Below, piece by piece: positions 26,861 through 34,725 of a DNA stretch of 64,000 bases. Origin of the DNA: Azospirillum oryzae (GTDB lineage: Bacteria > Pseudomonadota > Alphaproteobacteria > Azospirillales > Azospirillaceae); assembly GCF_008364795.1 (NCBI RefSeq), contig NZ_VTTM01000011.1:62001-126000 (forward strand). The letters run 5' to 3'. The notes under the pieces were generated by a model that had not been told where the DNA came from, did not search any database, and saw only the letters and a list, made by a program, of their open reading frames with translations. Made by a program: the position numbers and the translations under genes. Position 1 is the first letter of the stretch. Each line of letters begins with the position of its first letter.

Positions 26861-28537
26861 TTACCGCAACTCCAGCCTCAGTTCCATGACCACGCTGTCG
26901 GTTCCCGGCGCCGCGTCCGCCACCGCGATTCCGACCGGCGCCGCCGGTCCAGGGGTGGGATCGACACGCTGGGGGGTGCCGCTGCCGGGGCGCAGGACGG
27001 TGCCCATGCGGATGGCGGCGCGGGTCTTGCCGACCGGCACGGTTCCACCGGTGGCGACGGGAACGATGCCGCCGGCGGCGGTCGTGGTCAGGGCGACGCC
27101 GTCGGCCGGGCGGTCGGGCTCCAGCCGGCGCACCCGGTCGTAGTCGCGCTGCACCAGATTGCCGGCATCGACCCCGCCGGCGCCGACCTTGCGGAACTCG
27201 CCGGAGCAATCCAGCGCCTCGAACCGGTTGGCGCGGCAGGTGCCGGAGATGGCGAGAGCCGGGGCGAAGCCGTCGCGGCCCAGGCGGATCAGCCGCTCCG
27301 CGTCGTCGAAGCGGTTGCCGACGGCGGAGGCGGCGACGATGGCGGCGGTCTCGATGTCTGCGGCGCGGTCGTTGGTGCCGTCGCCGAAGCTGGCGCTGCC
27401 GCCGGTGAACTCGTTGCGCTCCAGCGCGCGCACCACGATCAGGCCGGTGACCGGCCGCTTGGCCAGGCGATAGGCCGGCAGCAGCGAGCCGCTGCAACCG
27501 ATCAGGACATTGCCGTACATCTCCGCCATCGGCCCCTGGATCCAGCCGTTGCCGCAGGCCTCGAAGGCGCAGTCCAGGAACTTGTTGTTGGACAGGAAGG
27601 TCCGCTTCGCCGGTCCGTCCTCCGCCAGGATTGCGTAGGGCGAGAAGCCGAAATGGCAGGAGATGAAGCTGGAATGGTCGATGCCGTTCTCCGGCGCCAC
27701 GGCGATGGAGGCCAGCGTGTTGCCGGCGAGGTCGGTGTCGAGGAACAGATGATCGCCGAAGCTGTCGGTCCCTGCCGACCAATAGGCGCCGATGTGGTTC
27801 TTGGTCAGCTGGCAGGAAATCAGCGAGGAATGATCGCGCCAGACGTCCACCCCGGCGCGGAAGCCGAACACCCCGACCCGCTCCAGCAGGAAGCGGGAGG
27901 TCAGCGCCAGCCCGTCCATGCCCGGCGGCGGATCGCCCGGCCGATTGTCGGGCTTCGGCCCGCGCAGGCTGATGTGCGCGATGCGGCTGCGCTGATAGCC
28001 CTTGTTGTCGTCGCGCACGCCCTGCCGGCTGCCGGCCCGGATTGCGAAGCGTCCCGGCCCCAGATCCTCCGGCCAGGACAGCAGCGAGGCGCGCATGCCG
28101 GCGCCGACGATCTCCACCTCGTTGAAGGCGTCGTCGTAGCGGTCGAGGTTGGGCAGGACGATCTCGCCATCCAGCCGGTAATGGCCGGGCGGCACCAGCA
28201 CCGTCCCGCCCTGTCCGCTGCGCGCCAGTTCCAGCACGGCGCCCTGCAGCGCCGCCCAATCGCATTCCTGGTCAAGGGAGCGGATGTGCGGATGGACGCG
28301 CCGTGCCGCCTCCAGGCTCTTGTAGCGCTCCGACAAAGGATGGCTGCGCCCGTCGCCGACGGCGCCGCGTTCGCGGATCGACAGGGCTGGGCCGCTTCTC
28401 TGCGGCGGGTCCGGTGCCGGGCGCAATGGCTTGTCCTGAGCGGCTTGGGCTGCGGCGGGCGTCCGGGCGGCGGGCAGGGCGAGGGCGGCCGCCAGCAACG
28501 CACGCCTGCCGATGCGGCAGCCGGGGCCGCCGCTCAT
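26861..28537 (-). CDS. Exported right-handed beta-helix protein (pectate-lyase-like fold)
   Basis: A 558-residue protein with an N-terminal signal containing twin arginines (GRRALLAAALALPAA...AQA), so Tat or Sec export is expected. The middle has the start of a pectin-lyase-like fold (RERGAVGDGRSH, then GGTVLVPPGHYRLDG) followed by repeated short beta strands with stacked Asn and Gly. The last 90 residues are Pro/Gly/Thr-rich. In polysaccharide loci such proteins are lyases, hydrolases or epimerases acting on the polymer during export. Here it is the last gene of the operon, and its start overlaps the preceding glycosyltransferase stop by 4 bases. No catalytic residues can be named with confidence. 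Confidence 0.75.
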   Translation of the reverse strand: MSGGPGCRIGRRALLAAALALPAARTPAAAQAAQDKPLRPAPDPPQRSGPALSIRERGAVGDGRSHPLSERYKSLEAARRVHPHIRSLDQECDWAALQGAVLELARSGQGGTVLVPPGHYRLDGEIVLPNLDRYDDAFNEVEIVGAGMRASLLSWPEDLGPGRFAIRAGSRQGVRDDNKGYQRSRIAHISLRGPKPDNRPGDPPPGMDGLALTSRFLLERVGVFGFRAGVDVWRDHSSLISCQLTKNHIGAYWSAGTDSFGDHLFLDTDLAGNTLASIAVAPENGIDHSSFISCHFGFSPYAILAEDGPAKRTFLSNNKFLDCAFEACGNGWIQGPMAEMYGNVLIGCSGSLLPAYRLAKRPVTGLIVVRALERNEFTGGSASFGDGTNDRAADIETAAIVAASAVGNRFDDAERLIRLGRDGFAPALAISGTCRANRFEALDCSGEFRKVGAGGVDAGNLVQRDYDRVRRLEPDRPADGVALTTTAAGGIVPVATGGTVPVGKTRAAIRMGTVLRPGSGTPQRVDPTPGPAAPVGIAVADAAPGTDSVVMELRLELR

Positions 28538-29811
28538 GGCCCGAAGTCCCGCGATCGACGGCCAAGCCGGCCCAGCGAACCGATGCCATCGCTGAGCGCC
28601 GCGCGATAGACCTGCTCCAGCCGGTCGAGATGACGGTCCAGCGTGAAGGGCGCGCGCCAGTACCCGTCATGGGCGTTGCGGCCCATCCGCTCCACCTCCG
28701 CGTCGTGTGACAGCAGTCGGAGGCAGCGGGCGAGGTCGGCGGCGTCGCCGCTGCGGAACAGAAAGCCGTTCTCTCCCGGCTGCACAGCCTCCGCCGCCGC
28801 GCAATTGTCGCTGACGATGATGGGAACGCCGTTCGCCAGCGCCTCGTAGGCGGCGAGCCCGAACGTCTCGTACCACAGAGACGGAACCACCAGGGCCCGT
28901 GCCCGCCGCACCTCCTCCAGCACGGCATCGGGCGGCAGCCAGCCGACAAGTTCCGCATCCGGGTTCAGCCGGCGCACCGCCGCCGCCTCGTCGCCATCGC
29001 CGACGAAGCGCACCGGACAGTTGGCCTGTACCGCCGCCTCGGCCAGCAAAGCGGCGCCCTTTTCGCGCGACAGGCGTCCGACGAACAGCACAGGGCGGTT
29101 GCCGGCGACCGGGGCGGGGCCGCGAGCTTTGAGTTCGTCCGGGACTTCCACCGGGTTGGGGACGGGCAGGGTGACGGTGCCGGGCGGCAGATGGCGGGCG
29201 ACCACCGCGCGCTGCCGGTCGCTGAGCGTCACCAGCGCCATGCCGCCGGTGAAGCCTCCGGCCAACGCCCCCGCGGCATGGCGGGCGGCGCGCCACCATT
29301 TGTGGTGCCGGGCGCGGGCGTCGCAGTCGGTGGCGAGGCAGCCGGTGGACAGCGCCCGGTGCGGGCAGTTGACGCCCTCGGGGAAGACGAAGAAGGCGCC
29401 GTTGGGGCAGAGCGGGAAATAGTCGTGCAAGGTCAGCAGCACCGGCAGGCCGGATTTCCGGCAGACCGGGAAGACGCTGGGCGACAGCGCCTTTGCCCAG
29501 CCATGGATATGGACCACCGTGTCGTTGGCCGGGCAGCTGCCAAGCAGGCTTTCCAGCGCGCGCGCCGCCTCCCGGTTCCAGATTCCGCGCAGCGCCGCCT
29601 GCACGCGGTCGGCGTTGCCCTTCAGGTCGGGCTGCTCCAGGCAATGGACGGTGATGCCGTCGGTCAGCAGGGCAGGGGCGATGGGCGGGACGGCGGTGAA
29701 GAAATGGACCCGGTGGCCGCGCCGGGCCAACCCGACGGCGCCGGCGATTGCGACCTTCGCCAGCCCGCCGCTGGGATGGGCATGGTCGCAGAGGATGACG
29801 ATCGTGCTCAT
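28534..29811 (-). CDS. Glycosyltransferase family 4 protein
   Basis: A 425-residue GT4 enzyme. N-terminal motif VILCDHAHPSGGLAKVA; C-terminal donor site with VLFVGRLSREKG and PSLWYETFGLAAYEALANG. A Cys-rich stretch (FPLCPNGAFFVFPEGVNCPH, later CLATDCDA) in the acceptor domain is common in a GT4 subgroup and may bind metal or form part of the acceptor pocket. ATG 29811 is reached through a small relay ORF created by a 14-bp duplication (see repeat at 29805-29832). It overlaps the following beta-helix gene by 4 bases. The sugar is unknown. Confidence 0.88.
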   Translation of the reverse strand: MSTIVILCDHAHPSGGLAKVAIAGAVGLARRGHRVHFFTAVPPIAPALLTDGITVHCLEQPDLKGNADRVQAALRGIWNREAARALESLLGSCPANDTVVHIHGWAKALSPSVFPVCRKSGLPVLLTLHDYFPLCPNGAFFVFPEGVNCPHRALSTGCLATDCDARARHHKWWRAARHAAGALAGGFTGGMALVTLSDRQRAVVARHLPPGTVTLPVPNPVEVPDELKARGPAPVAGNRPVLFVGRLSREKGAALLAEAAVQANCPVRFVGDGDEAAAVRRLNPDAELVGWLPPDAVLEEVRRARALVVPSLWYETFGLAAYEALANGVPIIVSDNCAAAEAVQPGENGFLFRSGDAADLARCLRLLSHDAEVERMGRNAHDGYWRAPFTLDRHLDRLEQVYRAALSDGIGSLGRLGRRSRDFGP

Positions 29812-29832
29812 CGCAGGGTGCTCATTGCAGGG
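29805..29832. repeat. 14-bp tandem duplication at a gene junction
   Basis: GTGCTCATCGCAGG followed by GTGCTCATTGCAGG (plus strand), one mismatch. On the minus strand each copy carries ATGA. The first overlaps the stop of the upstream glycosyltransferase gene and opens a five-codon frame (MSTLR); its stop overlaps the true ATG at 29811. Confidence 0.9.
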
Positions 29833-31009
29833 CGCCGCGATAGACGGCGGCGGTGCGGGCGGCGATGACCGGCCAGTCGAACCGGCTGCGCACCAATGCC
29901 CGGCAGGCGTCGGCGTCCGGCAGCCGGCGGACGCCGGTCAGCGCCTCCGCAAGGCCGATGCCGATGGACCGCGCGTCGGTCCCGGCGAGCACGAGGTCGC
30001 CGTCCAGCCCCTCCACCACCTCGGGCAAGCCGCCTACGGGCGTGACCATCACCGGCGTGCCGGCCGCCAGCGATTCCAGGGCGGTCAGGCCGAAGCCCTC
30101 CAGCGCCTGCGACGGCATCACGCACAGGTCGGCGGCGCGGTAGGCGAGCGGCAGATGCGCGTCGGGAACGAAGCCCAGCAGCCGTACATGGTCCTCCAGC
30201 CCCAGCGCGCCGATGCGGTCCTGAAGGGCCGCCGCCTCCGGCCCGCGTCCGGCGACCACCAGCAGAACGTCGGGCACCCGGCGGCGCAGTTCCACCATCG
30301 CGTCGACCAATGCGGTCAGCCCCATGCGCTTCACCAGCCGGCGCACCGTCAGCAGGATGGGACGCCCCTGCGGCCAGCCGAGGCGGGCGCGCGCCTGATG
30401 GCGGCTGTCGGAAAGGTCGTAGCGGTCGGCATCGACCCCGCCGGGTACCCGATGGATGCGCTCCGGCTGGATGCCATAGCGCTCGGTCAGGATGGTGGCG
30501 AAGGACTGCGACAGCACGACGAAGCGGGCGGCGCGGCGATAGACCAGCCGCTCCACCATGAACTTCAGCCGCACCGCCAGCGGACCGGCGCCCTCGGCGG
30601 CGCTTTCCAGCGCCCAGGGGCCATGGAAATGGACAACCAGCGGCCGGTTGCGCAAGGCGGGCAGCGCGCCCACCATATTCAGCGCGAAATGGGAGGCGAC
30701 GAGGTCGGGCGCCTGCCGGCGCAGCGTCTCGGCGATGGCGGTCCGCGCCGCGGCCACCCGGCGCGGCAGCGAGGCGGTCGGCGGTGCGAAGCTGTCGATG
30801 CGGGCGCCATTGTCCAGCGTCCGGGAAACGGTGCCCAGCACCAGCCCGGAAAAGGCGATGCCCTGCTGCGGCAGGTAACGGGCAAGGTGGTAGAACATGT
30901 TCTCCGCCCCGCCATGGGTCTCCGGAAACCAGCCCAGCCCAAGCTGAAGCACGCTGGTCTCCCGCATCTCCCCCGGCAATGCGCCGGGCAGGATCAGGCT
31001 TCCGTCCAT
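29822..31009 (-). CDS. Glycosyltransferase family 4 protein
   Basis: A 395-residue GT4 enzyme. It shows the acceptor-side motif GWFPETHGGAENM near residue 26 and a canonical donor site (ILLTVRRLVKRMGL; PSQALEGFGLTALESLAAGTPV). ATG 31009 has GAGGA six bases upstream and lies inside the 3' end of the polymerase gene (16-base overlap). It is part of the long minus-strand operon. The clean GGxE-type N-terminus is typical of enzymes that build the repeat unit of exopolysaccharides. Donor and acceptor cannot be read. Confidence 0.9.
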   Translation of the reverse strand: MDGSLILPGALPGEMRETSVLQLGLGWFPETHGGAENMFYHLARYLPQQGIAFSGLVLGTVSRTLDNGARIDSFAPPTASLPRRVAAARTAIAETLRRQAPDLVASHFALNMVGALPALRNRPLVVHFHGPWALESAAEGAGPLAVRLKFMVERLVYRRAARFVVLSQSFATILTERYGIQPERIHRVPGGVDADRYDLSDSRHQARARLGWPQGRPILLTVRRLVKRMGLTALVDAMVELRRRVPDVLLVVAGRGPEAAALQDRIGALGLEDHVRLLGFVPDAHLPLAYRAADLCVMPSQALEGFGLTALESLAAGTPVMVTPVGGLPEVVEGLDGDLVLAGTDARSIGIGLAEALTGVRRLPDADACRALVRSRFDWPVIAARTAAVYRGALQ

Positions 31010-32514
31010 TGCTTGTCCTCGTGGAATTGATGGGCGGGGACAGAAGTCGGGACGGCGCCCTGCAGGCCGGCGAGCCCGTAATTCTTGGCCGCAATCGCCA
31101 TGCCCAGGAAGAACCAGAAGCCGACGCCCGTGACCTTCACCAGCGTGTGTTCGAACACCATGCAGCCGAGCATCGTCAGAGCCGCAGTTTCGGCGCAGCG
31201 GGCGAACGGGTCCGGCGGAGCGCCGCCGCGGCGCAGCATCCCGGCGGTCAGCATGATCAGGCCGGCGACATAACCGAATGCGCCGGGCCAGCCCAGTTCG
31301 TAGGGCACGCGCAGGATGCCGCTGTCGAAATAGGCCATGACGCCCAGCTGCCCGTCCTCGTTGGTCAGCTTGGTCGCGGTGTCGATGGTGCCGAGCCCGG
31401 CGCCGCGCACCTCGGTCAGCGCATAGAACAGGAAGGTGACATAGAACTCCTGCCGATCCTGATAGCTGCGGTCGTTCTCCATCGAATTCAGCGTGTCGAA
31501 CCGGGAAACGATCGCCTGATTGACCCTCGGCACGCTCAGCAGCGGCAGGGAGCACAGGACCAGACCGACGCCGACCGCGATCAGGCGGATGCGGTGGCGG
31601 CCGGGCATGGTCAGCATCAGCCAGGTGAAGGTGAACAGCCCGGCCAGCCATGCCGCGCGCACCAGACTGAGCAGCAGCGATCCCAGCGCCAGCGCGCCGG
31701 CGACCGGAACCAGGATGCCGCGTGCGGCCGGCAGCACGGCCAGCCCCGTGACCAGCAGGAAGGCCAGCGGGCCGGAGGAGTTCATCGTGCTGAACACCCG
31801 GACCTGCATCGGCAACGGCAAGCCCTGGTTGGTCATCCCGACATTGAGGAGCCATCGCGCATCCCAGGCCGGCATGATGAAATACTGGATCAGGCCGTAG
31901 CCGCCGACCAGCGTCAGCCCCAGGACGAAGGCGCGCAGCACCGCGTCGCGCATCTGCGGATAGAGCGGCCAGTGCAGGGCGACATAGAGCCCCAGCATGA
32001 CCGGCACCACCCAGTTCAGCAGTGCGAAGGTCGCAGCCGCCACGCCCGCCTGGGAGATTCCATTGAAGTAGGCATAGGAGATGCCCAGCATCACCGGCAC
32101 GAAGCCGAAATAGGCGCGGTAGCGCAGCATCGGCAGATACTGTGCGATCACCAGCCCGGTCATGGCGCCGACGACGAAGGGCGTCACCATGATCGGGCTG
32201 ATGACGCTCCAGCCCGACTGGTAATCGACCAGCCGGCGCACCTCCGGCGTCAGGAACCACAGCCACCACGTGAAGGCGGCGAACCGGGCCGGGTCGCGCG
32301 TCACCAGCAGCGCGCCGACGGCCAGCGCCCCAATCGGAAAGACGATTTCCAGCACACCGGCCTTGCCCATCAGGACCGGGACCGCCACCAGGAACCAGAA
32401 GACCGGTGCCGCCATTCTGTTCAGGGAGGGCAGGCCGCCGGTGCCGTGATGGCCGGTGCCGTGATGGGCCGTGCCGTGATGGCCATGCTCCAAGCCGGCT
32501 GTGGCGAAGGTCAT
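30994..32514 (-). CDS. O-antigen ligase/Wzy-like polysaccharide polymerase
   Basis: A 506-residue inner-membrane protein with about eleven hydrophobic helices and a long periplasmic loop (about 330-410, SRFDTLNSMENDRSYQDRQE) before the last helices. That layout is typical of Wzy polymerases and WaaL-type ligases (O-antigen ligase family). In a locus with a flippase and a Wzc-like protein a Wzy role is the best guess. The N-terminus has three copies of HHGT(A/G) coded by a 15-bp repeat. The start overlaps the preceding glycosyltransferase stop (ATGA at 32511-32514). Polymerase versus ligase is not settled by sequence. Confidence 0.82.
   Translation of the reverse strand: MTFATAGLEHGHHGTAHHGTGHHGTGGLPSLNRMAAPVFWFLVAVPVLMGKAGVLEIVFPIGALAVGALLVTRDPARFAAFTWWLWFLTPEVRRLVDYQSGWSVISPIMVTPFVVGAMTGLVIAQYLPMLRYRAYFGFVPVMLGISYAYFNGISQAGVAAATFALLNWVVPVMLGLYVALHWPLYPQMRDAVLRAFVLGLTLVGGYGLIQYFIMPAWDARWLLNVGMTNQGLPLPMQVRVFSTMNSSGPLAFLLVTGLAVLPAARGILVPVAGALALGSLLLSLVRAAWLAGLFTFTWLMLTMPGRHRIRLIAVGVGLVLCSLPLLSVPRVNQAIVSRFDTLNSMENDRSYQDRQEFYVTFLFYALTEVRGAGLGTIDTATKLTNEDGQLGVMAYFDSGILRVPYELGWPGAFGYVAGLIMLTAGMLRRGGAPPDPFARCAETAALTMLGCMVFEHTLVKVTGVGFWFFLGMAIAAKNYGLAGLQGAVPTSVPAHQFHEDKQWTEA
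32437..32481 (-). repeat. Three 15-bp in-frame repeats coding HHGT(A/G)
   Basis: Residues 12-26 of the polymerase read HHGTA-HHGTG-HHGTG. Unit changes of 15 bp would keep the frame, so length could vary between strains. Confidence 0.75.
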
Positions 32515-33503
32515 GCCGCCGTCTCCCGCCAGTCGCGCATCCCCTCCAGCCGGCCGCGCAAGGTCGCGCGCAGCTTCGCTCCGGCATTGCGGTCGCCGCG
32601 CAGCGTCAGCCGCGCCCACTGCGCCAGTCCGGGAAACTCGCAGGTCCCCACCAGCATGGCCCAGGCGGCGAAGGCGGCGCGGTTGGCCGGGCCGAAATGG
32701 GTCATCAGGGCCAGCGTGTCGTTGAAGGTCGCGTTCTCCTGCGCCAGCGGGTGGAAGTGGTTCGCGCCACGCTGGTCGATGTCGAAGCGCACCGCCGGGA
32801 AGTGGTCGACCGCCACCAGCGGGTCGTAGACCAGCCGCCATCCCTGGCGCGACAGCCGCAGGCAGAAATCCACCTCGTTGCGAACCTGGGCGCCGCTGCC
32901 GCGCAGCCGGGTGTTCAGCCGCTGGCCGTCGATCGCCGCGCGCCGGAAGCTCCAGTTGGCGCCTTTCAGCACGTCCACGTCCTGGGCCGGACCGACACCC
33001 AGATGATGGTTGCCGATGACCCGCCCGAACCATTGCAGCCGGCCGACGACCTGGGCCTCCCCGGTTTCCGGCACGCCGTCGTGATAGACATGGTCACGGC
33101 CGCCGACGCCGCCGATCCGCGGATCGGCGCGGTACCAGGCCTCGATCCGCTCGACCCAGTCGGGATGGGGGACCGCGTCGTCGTCGGTGATGGCGACGAT
33201 GTCGCCGCGGGCATGATCCATGCCGCGGTTGATCGCCGCCACCTGCCCCGGCACGTCGATGCCGGCGACCTCGACCGGCAGGGTGGAGGCATAGCGCCGG
33301 GCAACCTCAGCGGACTCCGGATCGGTGTCGCGCACGGTGACGACCACCTGGACCGGCGCCAGCGTCTGCCGGACCAGACCGTCCAGGCAGCCGGCCAGCT
33401 GGTCCGGCCGGCGATAGGTCGGTACGATCACGGTGACACCCAGACGTTCGACGGCATGGGGGGGGGCGGGGGCCGCGGAGGACGGGTTCATGGTCACGCT
33501 CAT
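32511..33503 (-). CDS. Glycosyltransferase family 2 protein
   Basis: A 330-residue GT-A enzyme, family GT2, inverting. It begins GVTVIVPTYRRPDQLAGC, has the nucleotide/metal site DDDAVPHPDW near residue 108, and an acceptor-side block (GANWSFRRAAI, then NEVDFCLRL). No membrane helix. ATG 33503 overlaps the preceding stop (ATGA), which fixes the start; ATG 33491 is an in-frame alternative. It is cytoplasmic and likely adds a sugar to the lipid-linked repeat unit. Sugar unknown. Confidence 0.9.
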   Translation of the reverse strand: MSVTMNPSSAAPAPPHAVERLGVTVIVPTYRRPDQLAGCLDGLVRQTLAPVQVVVTVRDTDPESAEVARRYASTLPVEVAGIDVPGQVAAINRGMDHARGDIVAITDDDAVPHPDWVERIEAWYRADPRIGGVGGRDHVYHDGVPETGEAQVVGRLQWFGRVIGNHHLGVGPAQDVDVLKGANWSFRRAAIDGQRLNTRLRGSGAQVRNEVDFCLRLSRQGWRLVYDPLVAVDHFPAVRFDIDQRGANHFHPLAQENATFNDTLALMTHFGPANRAAFAAWAMLVGTCEFPGLAQWARLTLRGDRNAGAKLRATLRGRLEGMRDWRETAA

Positions 33504-34657
33504 GCCGGAGCCAGCTCCCGCCCGCGGGCGTCGTTCGCGGCGGCCCGCGCCGGGGCCAGGGCCGGTTCCTCGCCGTTCATCCAGCTGTCGATGGTCTCGC
33601 GCAGCCGTGCCTTGAACACGGCACGGTCGAAGCGGGCGGCGTAAGCCTGGATGACGGTGGGGTTGAAGCGGCGTTCCTGCGCCTCGAACCGTTGCACCGC
33701 CTCGATCAGCGCTTCCGGCGTCTGCTGGTCGAAGAACAGGCCGGACAGGCCGTCCCTCACCGTCTCGGTCGCGCCGCCGCGGTTCAGGGCGATCACCGGC
33801 CGGCCGGCGGCCATCGCCTCGACGGGCACGATGCCGAAATCCTCGTTGGCGGTGAAGACCAGGGCGCGGCAGGCGGCATACTGCCGGTCCAACTCCTCTG
33901 CGGAACAATGGCCCAGCAGCTCCACCGTCGGCCCGGCCATCTGCTTCAGCCGGCGGTACTCCTCGCCCTCGCCGACCACGACCAGCTTGCGGCCCATGCG
34001 GTTGAAGGCTTCGATCGCCACGTCGGCGCGCTTGTAGGACACCAGCTGGCTGACGAACAGGTAGTGATCGCCGGGCGGCTCCGCGGTGGCGAAGCGCCGG
34101 GTTTCCACCGGCGGGTTGATGACGGTGGAGTCGCGGCGGTAGACCCGCCAGATGCGCTTCGCCACCGTCTCGGAATTGGCGATGAAACGGTCGACCCGCG
34201 CCGCCGTCGCCAGATCCCATTGCCGCAGCCGGTGGATGGCATAGGGCATCAGCGGCCGGACGATCGGCCCGGCCGAGTGCAGGTAATCGTGATAGCCGCT
34301 CCACACATAGCGCATCGGCGTGTGGCAGTAGCAGACGTGCAGCGCGTCCGGCCTGGTCAGCACCCCCTTCGCCGGCCCGGATTCGCTGCTGATGACGAGG
34401 TCGTAGGCGCTGAGGTCGAGCTGTTCCAACGCCAGCGGCATCAGCGGCAGATACTTCTGATACATCCGGTGGGCCATCGGCAGCCGGTCGATGAAGGTCG
34501 TGGTGACCTGATGGCTGCGGATGATCGGGGAGATCCGCTCCGGCCGGTAGACGTGGGTGAAGACGTCGGCCTCCGGATACAGCTCGCACAGGGCTTCGAT
34601 AACCTTCTCCCCCCCGCGCATCCCGACGAGCCAGTAATGGACGATCGCGACTTTCAT
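33500..34657 (-). CDS. Glycosyltransferase family 4 protein
   Basis: A 385-residue GT4 enzyme. The N-terminus (MKVAIVHYWLVGMRGGEKVIEAL) and the CYCHTPMRYVWSGYHDYL block are those of the GT4 subgroup near mannosyltransferases of capsule and lipopolysaccharide loci. Donor site: VSQLVSYKRAD and FTANEDFGIVPVEAMAAGRPVIA (conserved EDFGIVPVEAMAAG). ATG 34657 has GGAGG seven bases upstream, in a leader identical over 12 bases to that of the gene starting at 41101. Its stop overlaps the GT2 start. Mannose or rhamnose transfer is a guess from family resemblance. Confidence 0.9.
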   Translation of the reverse strand: MKVAIVHYWLVGMRGGEKVIEALCELYPEADVFTHVYRPERISPIIRSHQVTTTFIDRLPMAHRMYQKYLPLMPLALEQLDLSAYDLVISSESGPAKGVLTRPDALHVCYCHTPMRYVWSGYHDYLHSAGPIVRPLMPYAIHRLRQWDLATAARVDRFIANSETVAKRIWRVYRRDSTVINPPVETRRFATAEPPGDHYLFVSQLVSYKRADVAIEAFNRMGRKLVVVGEGEEYRRLKQMAGPTVELLGHCSAEELDRQYAACRALVFTANEDFGIVPVEAMAAGRPVIALNRGGATETVRDGLSGLFFDQQTPEALIEAVQRFEAQERRFNPTVIQAYAARFDRAVFKARLRETIDSWMNGEEPALAPARAAANDARGRELAPA

Positions 34658-34725
34658 TGTGGGTCCTCCGGCAAGGGGCAGGCCTTCACTTGGGCCGAGG
34701 GTATTTGGGTTCTGGATACTTCCGC

